Of a stretch of DNA of 64,000 nt, positions 44,538 through 53,045 are shown in pieces (positions within the stretch are counted from its first letter, which is position 1; every line of letters starts with the position of its first letter). A program made the position numbers and the translations under genes. Under the pieces are notes generated by a model that saw nothing but the letters and a program-made list of their open reading frames with translations, did no database searches and was not told the origin of the DNA. Source of the DNA: Nocardia altamirensis NBRC 108246 (GTDB lineage: Bacteria > Actinomycetota > Actinomycetes > Mycobacteriales > Mycobacteriaceae); contig NZ_BDAY01000049.1 in assembly GCF_001612685.1 (NCBI RefSeq), forward strand, positions 1 to 64,000, given 5' to 3'.

Positions 44538-45881
44538 ATGACCGGCACGGTCAACGAAGTATTTCCGGACAGCGTCGAAACGACAGCGAGTTTGTCAGCA
44601 GCCGCCAGCGAAATTCCGACGGTGTGGCATGTCAACAGTACGGCGCGAGGTGGTGGCGTTGCCGAACTGCTTGTTGCCACGATGGGTGCGCATCGGCGCA
44701 ACCGAGTGCCCGCCCGATGGCTGGCGACTGAAGCCGATCCCGAATTCTTTGCACTGACAAAGCGTCTGCACCACAGGCTCCACGGCAGCGTCGATTCCTT
44801 CGGCCGGCTCGGAGCCGCAGACAGCTCCCGCTACGAGCGGACTACGGAATCGCAGGCGCGGCACGTGTTGCAGTACGTTGAACCAGGGGACATCTGCGTT
44901 TTGCACGATCCGCAGACGCTGGGCATGGCACCGCATCTGATAGATGCAGGAATACCGACAGCATGGCGGTGTCATATCGGTACGACTACCAGCAGCAGCT
45001 CGCTCGATGAAGCATGGCTCTTCTTGCAACCGTACCTTCGGCAGAGTATGCCCTGCGCGTTCTCGGTGCCGTCCTACATTCCACCCGACATGGCGGCCAT
45101 GTCGACGATGATCATCCCTCCTGCGATTGATCCACACAGTGCGAAGAATCAGTTTCTCGGGACTGGAGATATCGATCGCATATTGGCCGATATAGGTCTG
45201 TATGATGGATTCGTAGCATCAGGTCTGGCCGCAGTGCAACAGATCGAACACCTGCCGCGCAATGCGCAAGTCGTTCTCCAGGTGTCACGGTGGGATCCTC
45301 TCAAAGACATGCGCGGGGTGCTGGACGCGTTTGCGTTATCGGCTTCGCGAGGCCATGAGGCGCACCTGGTCCTTGCGGGACCCGATCCGCAAGATATTCC
45401 CGACGATCCGGAGGGCGCCGAGATCTATCACGCGGTGCGCACGGCGTGGGAAGAACTTCCCGTCGAGCTACGCCGCAGGTGTCACCTGGTGACGCTGTCG
45501 CTGAAGAATTCGGTCGCCAACGCCCGGATCGTGAATGCACTGCAGAGACGGGCGACGGTGGTCGTCCAGAAGAGTCTGCAGGAAGGTTTCGGGCTCACGG
45601 TCACCGAAGCCATGTGGAAGGCGAAACCCATCGTCGCCAGCCGGGTCGGCGGTATCCGGAGCCAGATTCGGTCAGGGGTCGAGGGATTGCTCATCGATCC
45701 CGCCGACATCGATGAATGTGCCGAGGCCATTGCTGTGCTCCTGGCCGACGACACGGTGGCACGCAGCCTGGGGCGAGCGGCCCGTCGACGCTGCCGCGAC
45801 GAATTCGTTGTCGACAAAGAATTCGCGCGGTACACGGAACTGTACGACGTGCTCTCCGGGCAGTATGTCGGGAGTCGGTGA
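44538..45881 (+). CDS. GT4 glycosyltransferase, trehalose synthase (TreT)-like
   Basis: The 447-residue retaining glycosyltransferase resembles TreT: HVNSTARGGGVAELL at the N-terminus, GDICVLHDPQTLGMAPHL, VLQVSRWDPLKDMRGVLDAF, and the GT4 donor-site motif EGFGLTVTEAMWKAKPIV. TreT makes trehalose from NDP-glucose and glucose. Beside a C7-cyclitol synthase, the acceptor may instead be a valiolone-type cyclitol. Residue 267 is encoded by TTA (45336), a codon often used for developmental control in actinomycete secondary metabolism. It follows the cyclase by 55 bases. The start is the ATG after GGGGGACGAAT. Confidence 0.85.
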   Translation: MTGTVNEVFPDSVETTASLSAAASEIPTVWHVNSTARGGGVAELLVATMGAHRRNRVPARWLATEADPEFFALTKRLHHRLHGSVDSFGRLGAADSSRYERTTESQARHVLQYVEPGDICVLHDPQTLGMAPHLIDAGIPTAWRCHIGTTTSSSSLDEAWLFLQPYLRQSMPCAFSVPSYIPPDMAAMSTMIIPPAIDPHSAKNQFLGTGDIDRILADIGLYDGFVASGLAAVQQIEHLPRNAQVVLQVSRWDPLKDMRGVLDAFALSASRGHEAHLVLAGPDPQDIPDDPEGAEIYHAVRTAWEELPVELRRRCHLVTLSLKNSVANARIVNALQRRATVVVQKSLQEGFGLTVTEAMWKAKPIVASRVGGIRSQIRSGVEGLLIDPADIDECAEAIAVLLADDTVARSLGRAARRRCRDEFVVDKEFARYTELYDVLSGQYVGSR

Positions 45882-45951
45882 ATCATGAACTGTCACAACA
45901 GCATTCTCGTCCACTCGGGCTGCGCGGATCCAGCGGCAGGAGCCGAATTCG

Positions 45952-46704
45952 ATGCCGGGTGAACTGTCGATTGCCAGCCTCGGCTGTCCTTCCGAGGTCC
46001 ACGGAGTGCACGGCGCCGCTGGTCGCACGCAATGGCATTCGATCGTCAACGGACATGGTTTGACCGGCACCTACGAGGCGGTCGAGTGGGCATGCGTTCC
46101 GGTGGGTGGCCTCAGCGGGGAACATCGGCACAGCCGCACCGAGGAGGTTTACCTGGTGCTCAGCGGTTCCGGTCTGATGACCCTGAACGGCGAACCCCAT
46201 CCTGTTCGCGCCAGGGATGTCGTCTTGACCGGTCTCGGCGCCACCCATTCGCTGCGCAACGTCGGGGAGACCGACCTTGCCTGGCTCACGATCGAGATCA
46301 CGACTGCGCGGACCGTCGAACTGGCCAACGCGGGAAAGGAATGGAATCCGATGGCAGCCAACCCCGAACCGCCGGGGCTCACCTCGATCGTCAGACTCGA
46401 CAAAGGTGGGAAAGTCGACCCGCGTCCCACCCTGGAGGGCGCACTGCGGGAGATATCTCGACACACCGTCGAGCCCGGCATGTCGATCCACTTCGACGGC
46501 GACGGAGCCGAGCATGTGGTGTTCGTCCTCGGCGGATGTGGCTATGCCAGCAGTGAATCGGTGGCGGCGCTACCTATTTCGGCTGGAACGGCAGTGACCA
46601 CCTCGCTGGGAGAAAGCCTGCAGGTCGGGGCCGACGACGAGATGGAGTTGGTGTCCGCGGTATTTCGACCGGTGCACCGCGGGTCTCGGGGAACGACCCG
46701 ATGA
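45952..46704 (+). CDS. Bicupin protein
   Basis: This 250-residue protein has two cupin barrels. The first has metal ligands: His58, His60 and Glu64 in EHRHSRTEEVYLVLSGSG, and His99 in GATHSLRN. The second (IHFDGDGAEHVVFVLGGCGY) lacks the HxH pair, so it is probably structural or ligand-binding. It may be an isomerase, dehydratase or dioxygenase acting on the cyclitol intermediate. AGGAG precedes the ATG by nine bases. The stop overlaps the next gene (ATGA). Confidence 0.75.
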   Translation: MPGELSIASLGCPSEVHGVHGAAGRTQWHSIVNGHGLTGTYEAVEWACVPVGGLSGEHRHSRTEEVYLVLSGSGLMTLNGEPHPVRARDVVLTGLGATHSLRNVGETDLAWLTIEITTARTVELANAGKEWNPMAANPEPPGLTSIVRLDKGGKVDPRPTLEGALREISRHTVEPGMSIHFDGDGAEHVVFVLGGCGYASSESVAALPISAGTAVTTSLGESLQVGADDEMELVSAVFRPVHRGSRGTTR

Positions 46705-47123
46705 TCGTCACCACGCTCCGATCGGCAACCACAGTGTCCGGACCGGAAGGCATTGCGCGGGAATGGCGCTCACTGGCGCGGCGCGGAATGCTTTTCAGTG
46801 AATGCGAATCCATCGATCATCTCGTACTGCACCCCGGGGCAGAGCTGACCACTTGCCCGCCGGCGAGAGTGGCGACAGTGTGGTACGTCATCCGCGGACG
46901 CTGCCGGATGCTCGGTCCTGACGGCAGTGTTCGGCATCGCTTGGGCGACAACGATTTAGCCCTCGTGCCGCCCGGTGTCGAGGTGAAGCTGTCGGCTACT
47001 GATATCACTCACCTACTCGCGATCGTCACGTTGTCCGACACCGTTGCCCGCAGCCTGCCCCCGCGCTTGCCGTGCATGGAATTCCCCGCGGACGAGCCGC
47101 TCGGACGGGACATCGTCCGATGA
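46701..47123 (+). CDS. Single-domain cupin lacking metal ligands
   Basis: The 140-residue protein has the cupin pattern (LVLHPGAELTTCPPARVATVWYVIRGRCRMLGPDG, RLGDNDLALVPPGVEV), but the usual HxH is replaced by CPPAR. It is likely non-catalytic or metal-free, perhaps a partner of the bicupin. Leu86 is encoded by TTA (46956). The gene overlaps its neighbours at both ends by ATGA junctions, so it is tightly co-translated. Confidence 0.65.
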   Translation: MIVTTLRSATTVSGPEGIAREWRSLARRGMLFSECESIDHLVLHPGAELTTCPPARVATVWYVIRGRCRMLGPDGSVRHRLGDNDLALVPPGVEVKLSATDITHLLAIVTLSDTVARSLPPRLPCMEFPADEPLGRDIVR

Positions 47124-47701
47124 CCGAATCGCAGCACGCGACCTCCGACCGAGAGCTCCCCGGCGGCGGTATCCCCACCGCGGTGAACGTCGATCATGTC
47201 GCCTACACCGTTCCCGATCTGCAGCAGGCTATCGACTTCTTCGTCACCGTTCTCGGCGCCGAACTGCTGTATCGGGAGCCGACGGTTCGGTCCATCGGCG
47301 ATACGTGGATGACGGATGCCTTGAATGTGCATCCCGAGTCCGAAGCCGATATCGCGGCACTCCGCCTCGGGCCGACACTGAATGTCGAACTGTTCGAATA
47401 TCGGGCGCCGGATCAGCGCAAGACCATGCCGCGCAACAGCGATATCGGTGGACACCATCTCGCGTTCTTCGTCACCGACATCGATCTTGCGACGGACTAT
47501 CTCCGCAGCCAAGACGGAGTCCGCGTGCTCGGCGATCCGAAGGCGGTTGAGCACGGTCCGATCGCAGGGGACCGGTGGGTGTACTTCCTGAGCCCATGGG
47601 GCATGCAACTCGAGCTCATCCAGCTCCCCGCACAGCTGCCTTACGAAAAACACACGCCGTACCGCCGATTCGGGCCGTGCCGGTCGTGGGACGAACGATA
47701 A
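47120..47701 (+). CDS. VOC-family protein, possible C7-cyclitol 2-epimerase
   Basis: The 193-residue vicinal-oxygen-chelate protein has paired beta-alpha-beta modules and a 2-His-2-Glu metal site: His26 (VDHVAYTV), Glu90 (NVELFEY), His112 or His113 (GHHLAFFV) and Glu165 (MQLELIQL). VOC proteins isomerise, epimerise or cleave substrates next to a metal. In validamycin and cetoniacytone pathways the 2-epi-5-epi-valiolone epimerases (ValD, CetB) are VOC proteins. Its place in a cyclase cluster makes that activity the leading guess. It is coupled by ATGA to the cupin before it. Confidence 0.82.
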   Translation: MTESQHATSDRELPGGGIPTAVNVDHVAYTVPDLQQAIDFFVTVLGAELLYREPTVRSIGDTWMTDALNVHPESEADIAALRLGPTLNVELFEYRAPDQRKTMPRNSDIGGHHLAFFVTDIDLATDYLRSQDGVRVLGDPKAVEHGPIAGDRWVYFLSPWGMQLELIQLPAQLPYEKHTPYRRFGPCRSWDER

Positions 47702-47728
47702 AACGGCACTCGACAGGAGGAAATCAGC

Positions 47729-48610
47729 ATGGAGGTTGGGCTGGCGCTGCCGGCAGCGGTCTCGACGTCGCGAAGTCCGGCCTTGCCGATCCTGGCTCGC
47801 GAAGCCGAGGACATGGGAGCGGCCTCATTGTGGGTGAATGATCACCTCGCAATGGTCAGGCATCCCAGTTCGCCGTATCCATACAGCACCGACGGAACCA
47901 TCGACTGGGATCCGGCGGCCCCGCAGCTGGAGGCAATGACTGTGCTCGCGCACGTCGCGGCGAGCACGGCCACCATCCGGCTCGGCACAGCGGCATTGAT
48001 ACTCCCGCAACGTAATCCGATCGAACTGGCGAAGACATCCGCCACCGTCGATGTGCTGTCGGGCGGTCGGTTGTCGCTCGGTGTCGGCGCCGGTTGGCAC
48101 TCCGATGAAATGGAACTACTCGGATACAGCTTCCACGATCGTGGGTTCCGCATGGAGGAGGACATCCGGGTCCTGCGCGCGTGCTGGCGCGGCGACGTCG
48201 CGCCCTTCGACGGCATTTACACCCATATCCCGCCCGATGTTCTCATGTACCCGACGCCGCATCAGGTCGGCGGTCCGCCGGTGCTTGTCGCAGGCATGAG
48301 CCGTATCGCTCGGAACCGGGCCGTCGCCCTTGGCGATGGCTGGCTGGCGGCTGTCCGGGTCGACGGCATCGGCTCCGCGAGGCTGGCGTCCGATCTTCGT
48401 TCGATCGGCACTCGGCGGCCCGCTGGATTCCGCACGGCGGTAAAGCTCAATTGTGCGGGCAGCACCGACAACGAGATTCATGCGGCCGCGAATGTGGCGC
48501 GCAATATCGGATTCGACGAATTGATCCTCGACATTCCCTGGTCCGACGCGCGCCGACCGCTGCGCGTGCTCGAATCATTGTTGCGCGCGCCCGCCGGAAC
48601 GCTCCGTTGA
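47729..48610 (+). CDS. Luciferase-like (LLM) oxidoreductase, F420-type
   Basis: The 293-residue TIM-barrel enzyme has the LLM pattern: GAASLWVNDHLAM, EAMTVLAHVAASTATIRLGTAALI, RNPIELAKTSATVDVLSGGRLSLGVGAGWHSDE and VLVAGMSRIARNRAVALGDGW. These enzymes oxidise or reduce alcohols and enones with F420 or FMN. In this cluster it could oxidise a ring hydroxyl or reduce an enone. A strong AGGAGG lies eight bases before the ATG. Confidence 0.88.
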   Translation: MEVGLALPAAVSTSRSPALPILAREAEDMGAASLWVNDHLAMVRHPSSPYPYSTDGTIDWDPAAPQLEAMTVLAHVAASTATIRLGTAALILPQRNPIELAKTSATVDVLSGGRLSLGVGAGWHSDEMELLGYSFHDRGFRMEEDIRVLRACWRGDVAPFDGIYTHIPPDVLMYPTPHQVGGPPVLVAGMSRIARNRAVALGDGWLAAVRVDGIGSARLASDLRSIGTRRPAGFRTAVKLNCAGSTDNEIHAAANVARNIGFDELILDIPWSDARRPLRVLESLLRAPAGTLR

Positions 48611-48621
48611 GAGAAAGAGTA

Positions 48622-49422
48622 ATGAATAGTATGCCTGGCACAATGCCGCGTCGATTCGAGGGGTTGCGCTGTCTGGTCACCGGCGGCACACGTGGAATCG
48701 GCCACGCAGTCGCCGAGCGGCTCGCCATCGAGGGCGGGCACGTCACCATCACCGGGCGTGACATCGATTCCGTTGGCCTGGCAGCCGATTCGTTGGCCGC
48801 CGCAACGGGTGGGCACGTTCAAGGTCTGGCCTGCGACCTGTCCGACCCGGATTTGATCCGTGCGATGACCGACGAAATCGGTTGTGCCGGAAGCCCGCTG
48901 GACGTCTTGATAAACAACGCAGGAACGGCCACCATCAACCGCTTCACGGATATCACACTCGAGGAGCTCGACACCGTGCTTTCGGTGAACCTTCGAGGAA
49001 CCTTCCTGCTTACCCAGCAGTGCGTTCGGATGATGTTCGCGGACGATGCGAACATCGTCAATGTATCCAGCCAAGCTGGTTATCAAGGACAACCTCTGGT
49101 TTCGCACTATTCGGCGAGCAAGGCCGCGTTGCTCGGTCTGACGAAATCGCTTGCCAAGGAGCTGGCGCCCCGCATACGTGTCAATGCCGTCTGCCCGGGC
49201 ATCATCGAAACCGATCTTATCGAAGCCGATTTTCTTCGGCAGTCGGAAATACTCGATCAGACACCGGGTGCGGTGCGCGATCGGACCCTCGGATCCATCC
49301 CGCTGGGCAGGTTTCAGGCCGCGGATCGCATCGCCGCCGCTGTGGCCTACCTGGGTTCACGGGAGGCTGCCGACATCACTGGGCAGACCGTTCATGTCAG
49401 CGGTGGGATGACGATGACGTGA
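48622..49422 (+). CDS. Short-chain dehydrogenase/reductase
   Basis: The 266-residue SDR has the cofactor motif TGGTRGIG, NNAG (residues 98-101), catalytic serine near 149-150, Tyr163 and Lys167 (YSASK), and the C-terminal ADITGQTVHVSGGMTMT. It should be an NAD(P)-dependent ketone/alcohol oxidoreductase, suitable for a cyclitol carbonyl. ATG 48622 is the first start after the LLM gene; AGAAAGAG may serve as the ribosome-binding site. The stop overlaps a GTG start for the MFS gene. Confidence 0.9.
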   Translation: MNSMPGTMPRRFEGLRCLVTGGTRGIGHAVAERLAIEGGHVTITGRDIDSVGLAADSLAAATGGHVQGLACDLSDPDLIRAMTDEIGCAGSPLDVLINNAGTATINRFTDITLEELDTVLSVNLRGTFLLTQQCVRMMFADDANIVNVSSQAGYQGQPLVSHYSASKAALLGLTKSLAKELAPRIRVNAVCPGIIETDLIEADFLRQSEILDQTPGAVRDRTLGSIPLGRFQAADRIAAAVAYLGSREAADITGQTVHVSGGMTMT

Positions 49423-50702
49423 CCAGACGGCCACGCCGTCAACAATATTCGACACGATCCTGGATCTATCCGAAAGCGTCATTGGTGAACAGTTACAAAG
49501 AAGCGGTCGCGACTGTTTTCAGTCTCCGCACGTGGGCGCAGTTGGGGCTGCTTGCCTTCGCTACGTTCATGTACGTCACATTCGAGTTGTACCCGGTGGG
49601 GATCATTCCGACCATTGCGGCGGATCTGCAGGTCTCCGAGTCCAAGATCGGGCTGCTTGTCAGTGGGTACGCGATTGTGGCTGCCGCCGCTACTTTTCCG
49701 GCGGTTGCATTGGCATCGCGGATATCTCGCAAGCAGGCAATGCTTCTTGCCTTGGGGTTCCTGATAGCTTCCGAGTTTCTTGCCGCCGTGGCGATTGATT
49801 ACAACCAGATGGTCGGCAGTCGGGTGCTGGCGGCCGCGACTCATGGGCTGTTCTGGTCGCTGGTGATACCTGTTGCCACCGCGACCATTCCGCGGGAAAG
49901 AATCGGGCTCGCTACCTCCATTGTCTTCGCTGGAGTATCGCTCGCCACTATCGTCGGCGTTCCCGCGAGCACTGCGCTCAGCAATATGGTCGGCTGGCAC
50001 ACGACCGCCGTCATCCTTGCGATCGGCACGATTGCGACCACGGTCGGGCTCTATTTCTCGCTTCCTGGCGATATCCGTGACGGCGCTGACGATGTCGATG
50101 CCACAGTCCGTGCACAAGACTGCCGATCCGACGTCCGATATCAATGGGTGCGAGCCGGGATCATCTGCTTCTTCACCTTGACACTGGTCGCCGCGCACTT
50201 CGTGGCGTACACGTACTTTTCGCTGATCGTCTTCCGGGTGGTGGGAAATGCTGATTCGGTCGCGATATTTCTGGCGATCTTCGGCATCGCCGGCGCCGCG
50301 GCCACAGTTCTGTTCGGTCGATACAACGACGCCAGCCCACAAGGATCGGCATTCGCCATGGTCGGGGTCTATTGCCTTGCGGCACTGGGGCTTCTTCTCG
50401 GGTGGCTCGACCTACCCCTCATGGTGCGTTACGCCATGCTCACCCTCGCCATGATCGCTTGGGGTGGTGCGACCGCCGCGGTAGCTCCGATATTTCAGTC
50501 GGCGATCATCCGGTCCGCAAAGGACGTGCAGGAGCGCGCCTCGGCGGTCTACGTCACGTGTTTCCAGATCGGCATCGCCGCGGGTTCGGCGATCGGCGCC
50601 GCCATCGTCGGCGCGTCACTGTTCTGGCTGCCGATGGTGATGTTGGTGGTGTCCGCCTGCACCCTCGCCGGAATAATGCGCTTCCGGCATGCGTACGCCT
50701 AG
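49419..50702 (+). CDS. MFS exporter of the cyclitol cluster
   Basis: The protein of about 427 residues has about twelve hydrophobic segments and resembles sugar-efflux/drug-type MFS proteins (FELYPVGIIPTIAADLQVSESKIGLLVSGYAI, RISRKQAMLLALGFL). It probably exports the pathway product. I chose the GTG at 49419 because it overlaps the SDR stop (GTGA), like the other junctions in this unit; GTG 49485 is an alternative. It is the last gene of the cluster and converges on a TerB-like gene. Confidence 0.85.
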   Translation: MTRRPRRQQYSTRSWIYPKASLVNSYKEAVATVFSLRTWAQLGLLAFATFMYVTFELYPVGIIPTIAADLQVSESKIGLLVSGYAIVAAAATFPAVALASRISRKQAMLLALGFLIASEFLAAVAIDYNQMVGSRVLAAATHGLFWSLVIPVATATIPRERIGLATSIVFAGVSLATIVGVPASTALSNMVGWHTTAVILAIGTIATTVGLYFSLPGDIRDGADDVDATVRAQDCRSDVRYQWVRAGIICFFTLTLVAAHFVAYTYFSLIVFRVVGNADSVAIFLAIFGIAGAAATVLFGRYNDASPQGSAFAMVGVYCLAALGLLLGWLDLPLMVRYAMLTLAMIAWGGATAAVAPIFQSAIIRSAKDVQERASAVYVTCFQIGIAAGSAIGAAIVGASLFWLPMVMLVVSACTLAGIMRFRHAYA

Positions 50703-50739
50703 AACGAGATCCGCACGGTGCGGCCGGCCGATCGAAGGA

Positions 50740-51225
50740 TCAGAGCCCGAAGTCCTGCGGGTTCAGCCGGAGTGTCTGGCAGGCCTCGCGGACGGCGGCG
50801 ATTTCGGCTTGATCGAAGGTGCCGTCCGCGCTGCCGATCATGATGCCGATCTGGATGACCGCGTTCGCCTCGGTCGGCTTCTTCGCGGCCTTGCCGATCT
50901 GCTGTAGGACATACGCGCGGCCGAAGGCGGGGTCGCTGGTCAGGCGGTTGCAGTTGTCGTCGAACAGGGCGCGCAACTCGTCGGTCGGAAAGTTCTGCAG
51001 CACTTGATCGGCGGCGATGAGGTTGGCCACCTTCATCCGTTCGGCCTGGTCGATGCTGCCGTCGGCCGCCGCGACCAGCGCGCAGATGCCCATGCTCGCG
51101 TCGCGGAAGGAACCGCCGCGCAGATCGTTCTTCTTGGCCTGCAACTGCGCCTGCCACTTCGGCGCGTTCTCCACCAGCGTGCTGATCAAGGTGGCGTTGG
51201 ACATCAGGCGGCGCAAGAAGGCCAT
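50740..51225 (-). CDS. TerB-like protein
   Basis: The 161-residue helical protein has two related halves with acidic loops (GICALVAAADGSIDQAERMKVANLI and IQIGIMIGSADGTFDQAEIAAVREAC). These resemble the metal-binding loops of the tellurite-resistance TerB family. TerB binds calcium-type metals at the membrane surface, and most genomic relatives have no proven function. ATG 51225 follows GGGAG. It stands alone between the cyclitol cluster and an ArsR gene. Confidence 0.75.
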   Translation of the reverse strand: MAFLRRLMSNATLISTLVENAPKWQAQLQAKKNDLRGGSFRDASMGICALVAAADGSIDQAERMKVANLIAADQVLQNFPTDELRALFDDNCNRLTSDPAFGRAYVLQQIGKAAKKPTEANAVIQIGIMIGSADGTFDQAEIAAVREACQTLRLNPQDFGL

Positions 51226-51336
51226 GACCGACTCCCGGAGCAAGGTTCGGGCAGGCACGCGGCACCCGAACTAGGACGAATATCCGGACGGTAGCAGACC
51301 GAACGCCGAACAGTCTCGGCGGCAACAGGTTCGATA

Positions 51337-51690
51337 TCAGGCCCCTGGCCAGTCGCGGACCAGGTCGAGCAGCCCGGGGAAGCGGGCATCGAGGTCGTCG
51401 ATGCGGACCTTGCTGCGGCGCTCGAGCCCGTAGCGCTGCTGTCTGGTCACGCCCGCTTCACGCAGCACCCGGAAGTGGTGGGTGAGCGTGGATTTCGGGC
51501 GGTCGATGCCGAACCAGCCGCACGAGCGGTCGGTGTCGGGGGATTCCAGCAGGAGCTTCTGAATCATGGTGAGCCGCAGTGGATCGCTGAGCGCCGCGAG
51601 CACGTGGTCGAGCCGCAGGTCGGCGCGGTCCGGTTCGGGAAGGCGGGTGTCCGGCGCCGCGGTGTCCGCCGCGCGGGTGGCCGATGGCAT
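51337..51690 (-). CDS. ArsR-family regulator
   Basis: The 117-residue winged-helix protein (HVLAALSDPLRLTMIQKLLLE, then KSTLTHHFRVLREAGVTRQQRYGLERRSKVR) is of the ArsR/HTH_20 kind without clear metal-site cysteines. It diverges from an MFS exporter gene across a region with two palindromes, the classic layout of a repressor and its efflux target. Confidence 0.87.
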   Translation of the reverse strand: MPSATRAADTAAPDTRLPEPDRADLRLDHVLAALSDPLRLTMIQKLLLESPDTDRSCGWFGIDRPKSTLTHHFRVLREAGVTRQQRYGLERRSKVRIDDLDARFPGLLDLVRDWPGA

Positions 51691-51742
51691 CGGGTCTCCT
51701 TGGCTCGACTGCTCAGTACGTATTTTATCGTACTAGATGCTA

Positions 51743-51782
51743 AGTTCGACTTCGTTCGTATCAGTACGAGAAAAGTCGAACT
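51743..51782. promoter_or_regulatory. Nested inverted repeats between ArsR and MFS genes
   Basis: AGTTCGACTT (51743-51752) and AAGTCGAACT (51773-51782) are perfect inverted arms. Inside lies TCGTA-TCAG-TACGA (51756-51769). They are likely ArsR sites; the right arm reaches close to the MFS ribosome-binding site. Confidence 0.6.
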
Positions 51783-51793
51783 AGGAGGATGGT

Positions 51794-53020
51794 ATGGCGA
51801 CGCTCATTGCGAAGGAGGGGCCCGCGACCACGGATCGGCCGAAGAACGGCATCGTGTGGTTGGCCGCCTGGCCGGTGCTCGCGGTTTTCGTGCTGTCCAA
51901 CGCGGTGACGCCGCTGTATGTGGTGTGGCAGCGCGAACTCGGCTTCTCCTCGGGTGTGCTCACGGCGATCTTTGCCAGCTACATCGCAGGATTGCTCGGC
52001 GCGCTCCTCGTCGCGGGCGTGGTGTCGGACCGGGTCGGCCGCAAGCCGGTGCTGTTGCCCGCGATCGGCTTGGCGATGTTCGCGTGCGTGCTGTTCGCCA
52101 CCGCGGGTTCGGTCGCGGTGCTCGCGGTGGCGCGGCTGCTCACCGGCATCGCGGTGGGCGCGACGGTGTCCGCGGGCATGGCGGCGGTGACCGACATCGG
52201 CGGATCCGAGCGGAAAAGGCTTGCGGCCTTGGCCGCGTCGGCGGCGATGGTGCTCGGCGCCGGATTCGGGCCGCTGCTCGCCGGCATCCTGGCGGAGACC
52301 GCGCCGGGCCCGACGGTGACCATCTTCGTCGTCGAGATCGTGGTGCTCGCTTCGGCTTTCGTGGTTGTCGCCCGACTCGACCTGCCCGCAGGCGCCGGTG
52401 GTCGCGGGCCGTGGATCAGGGTTCCCGCGGTAGCGCCCGGCGGGCGGACGGCTGTGCTGCTCGGTATCGCGGTGTTCGCGCCGGGAATCACCGGGACCTC
52501 GTTCGTGCTTTCACTCGGCCCCTCGCTGCTTGCGCAGGTGCTTGGCACCACGAACCGCATGCTCGCGGGCGCACTGGTGTTCGCGATGTTCCTGGGCGCC
52601 ACCGGAATTCAGTTCGCCGTCCGGCGGCTGCGGGTGCGTGCCGTCCTGCTCGGCGGTGCAGGCGCGACGGTCGCGAGCATGCTGACTTTGCTGCTGTCGC
52701 TGTCGCTGTCGTCGCTCCCGATCTTCGCGGCCGCCGCGGTCCTTGCTGGCATCGGCCAGGGCCTCGGGCAACTCGGCGGCCTGACCGCGATCAGTGCGAG
52801 CGTGCCCGCCGACCGGCTCGCCGAGGCGAACGCCGCCCAGAACGTCGGCGGATACCTCCCGGCCGCCCTCTTGCCGCTGAGCACCGGCTTTCTCAGTGAT
52901 GCCATCGGCATGACCGGCGGGGCAACGACATTCGCGGTGGTCGTGATCGCCGCCGCGATCACCGGTGGCGTCCTGGTCGTACGACGCGCGCCGGGCGGGC
53001 AGGCGACCGCGCGGGCATAG
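51794..53020 (+). CDS. MFS efflux transporter
   Basis: The 408-residue protein has twelve hydrophobic segments and the MFS motif A (GVVSDRVGRKPVLLPAIGLAMF). It is probably a drug or metabolite exporter under the divergent ArsR regulator. GGAGG sits seven bases before the ATG. It is separate from the cyclitol cluster's own exporter. Confidence 0.88.
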   Translation: MATLIAKEGPATTDRPKNGIVWLAAWPVLAVFVLSNAVTPLYVVWQRELGFSSGVLTAIFASYIAGLLGALLVAGVVSDRVGRKPVLLPAIGLAMFACVLFATAGSVAVLAVARLLTGIAVGATVSAGMAAVTDIGGSERKRLAALAASAAMVLGAGFGPLLAGILAETAPGPTVTIFVVEIVVLASAFVVVARLDLPAGAGGRGPWIRVPAVAPGGRTAVLLGIAVFAPGITGTSFVLSLGPSLLAQVLGTTNRMLAGALVFAMFLGATGIQFAVRRLRVRAVLLGGAGATVASMLTLLLSLSLSSLPIFAAAAVLAGIGQGLGQLGGLTAISASVPADRLAEANAAQNVGGYLPAALLPLSTGFLSDAIGMTGGATTFAVVVIAAAITGGVLVVRRAPGGQATARA

Positions 53021-53045
53021 CCGACGTGCGTGTCATTATTCGACG

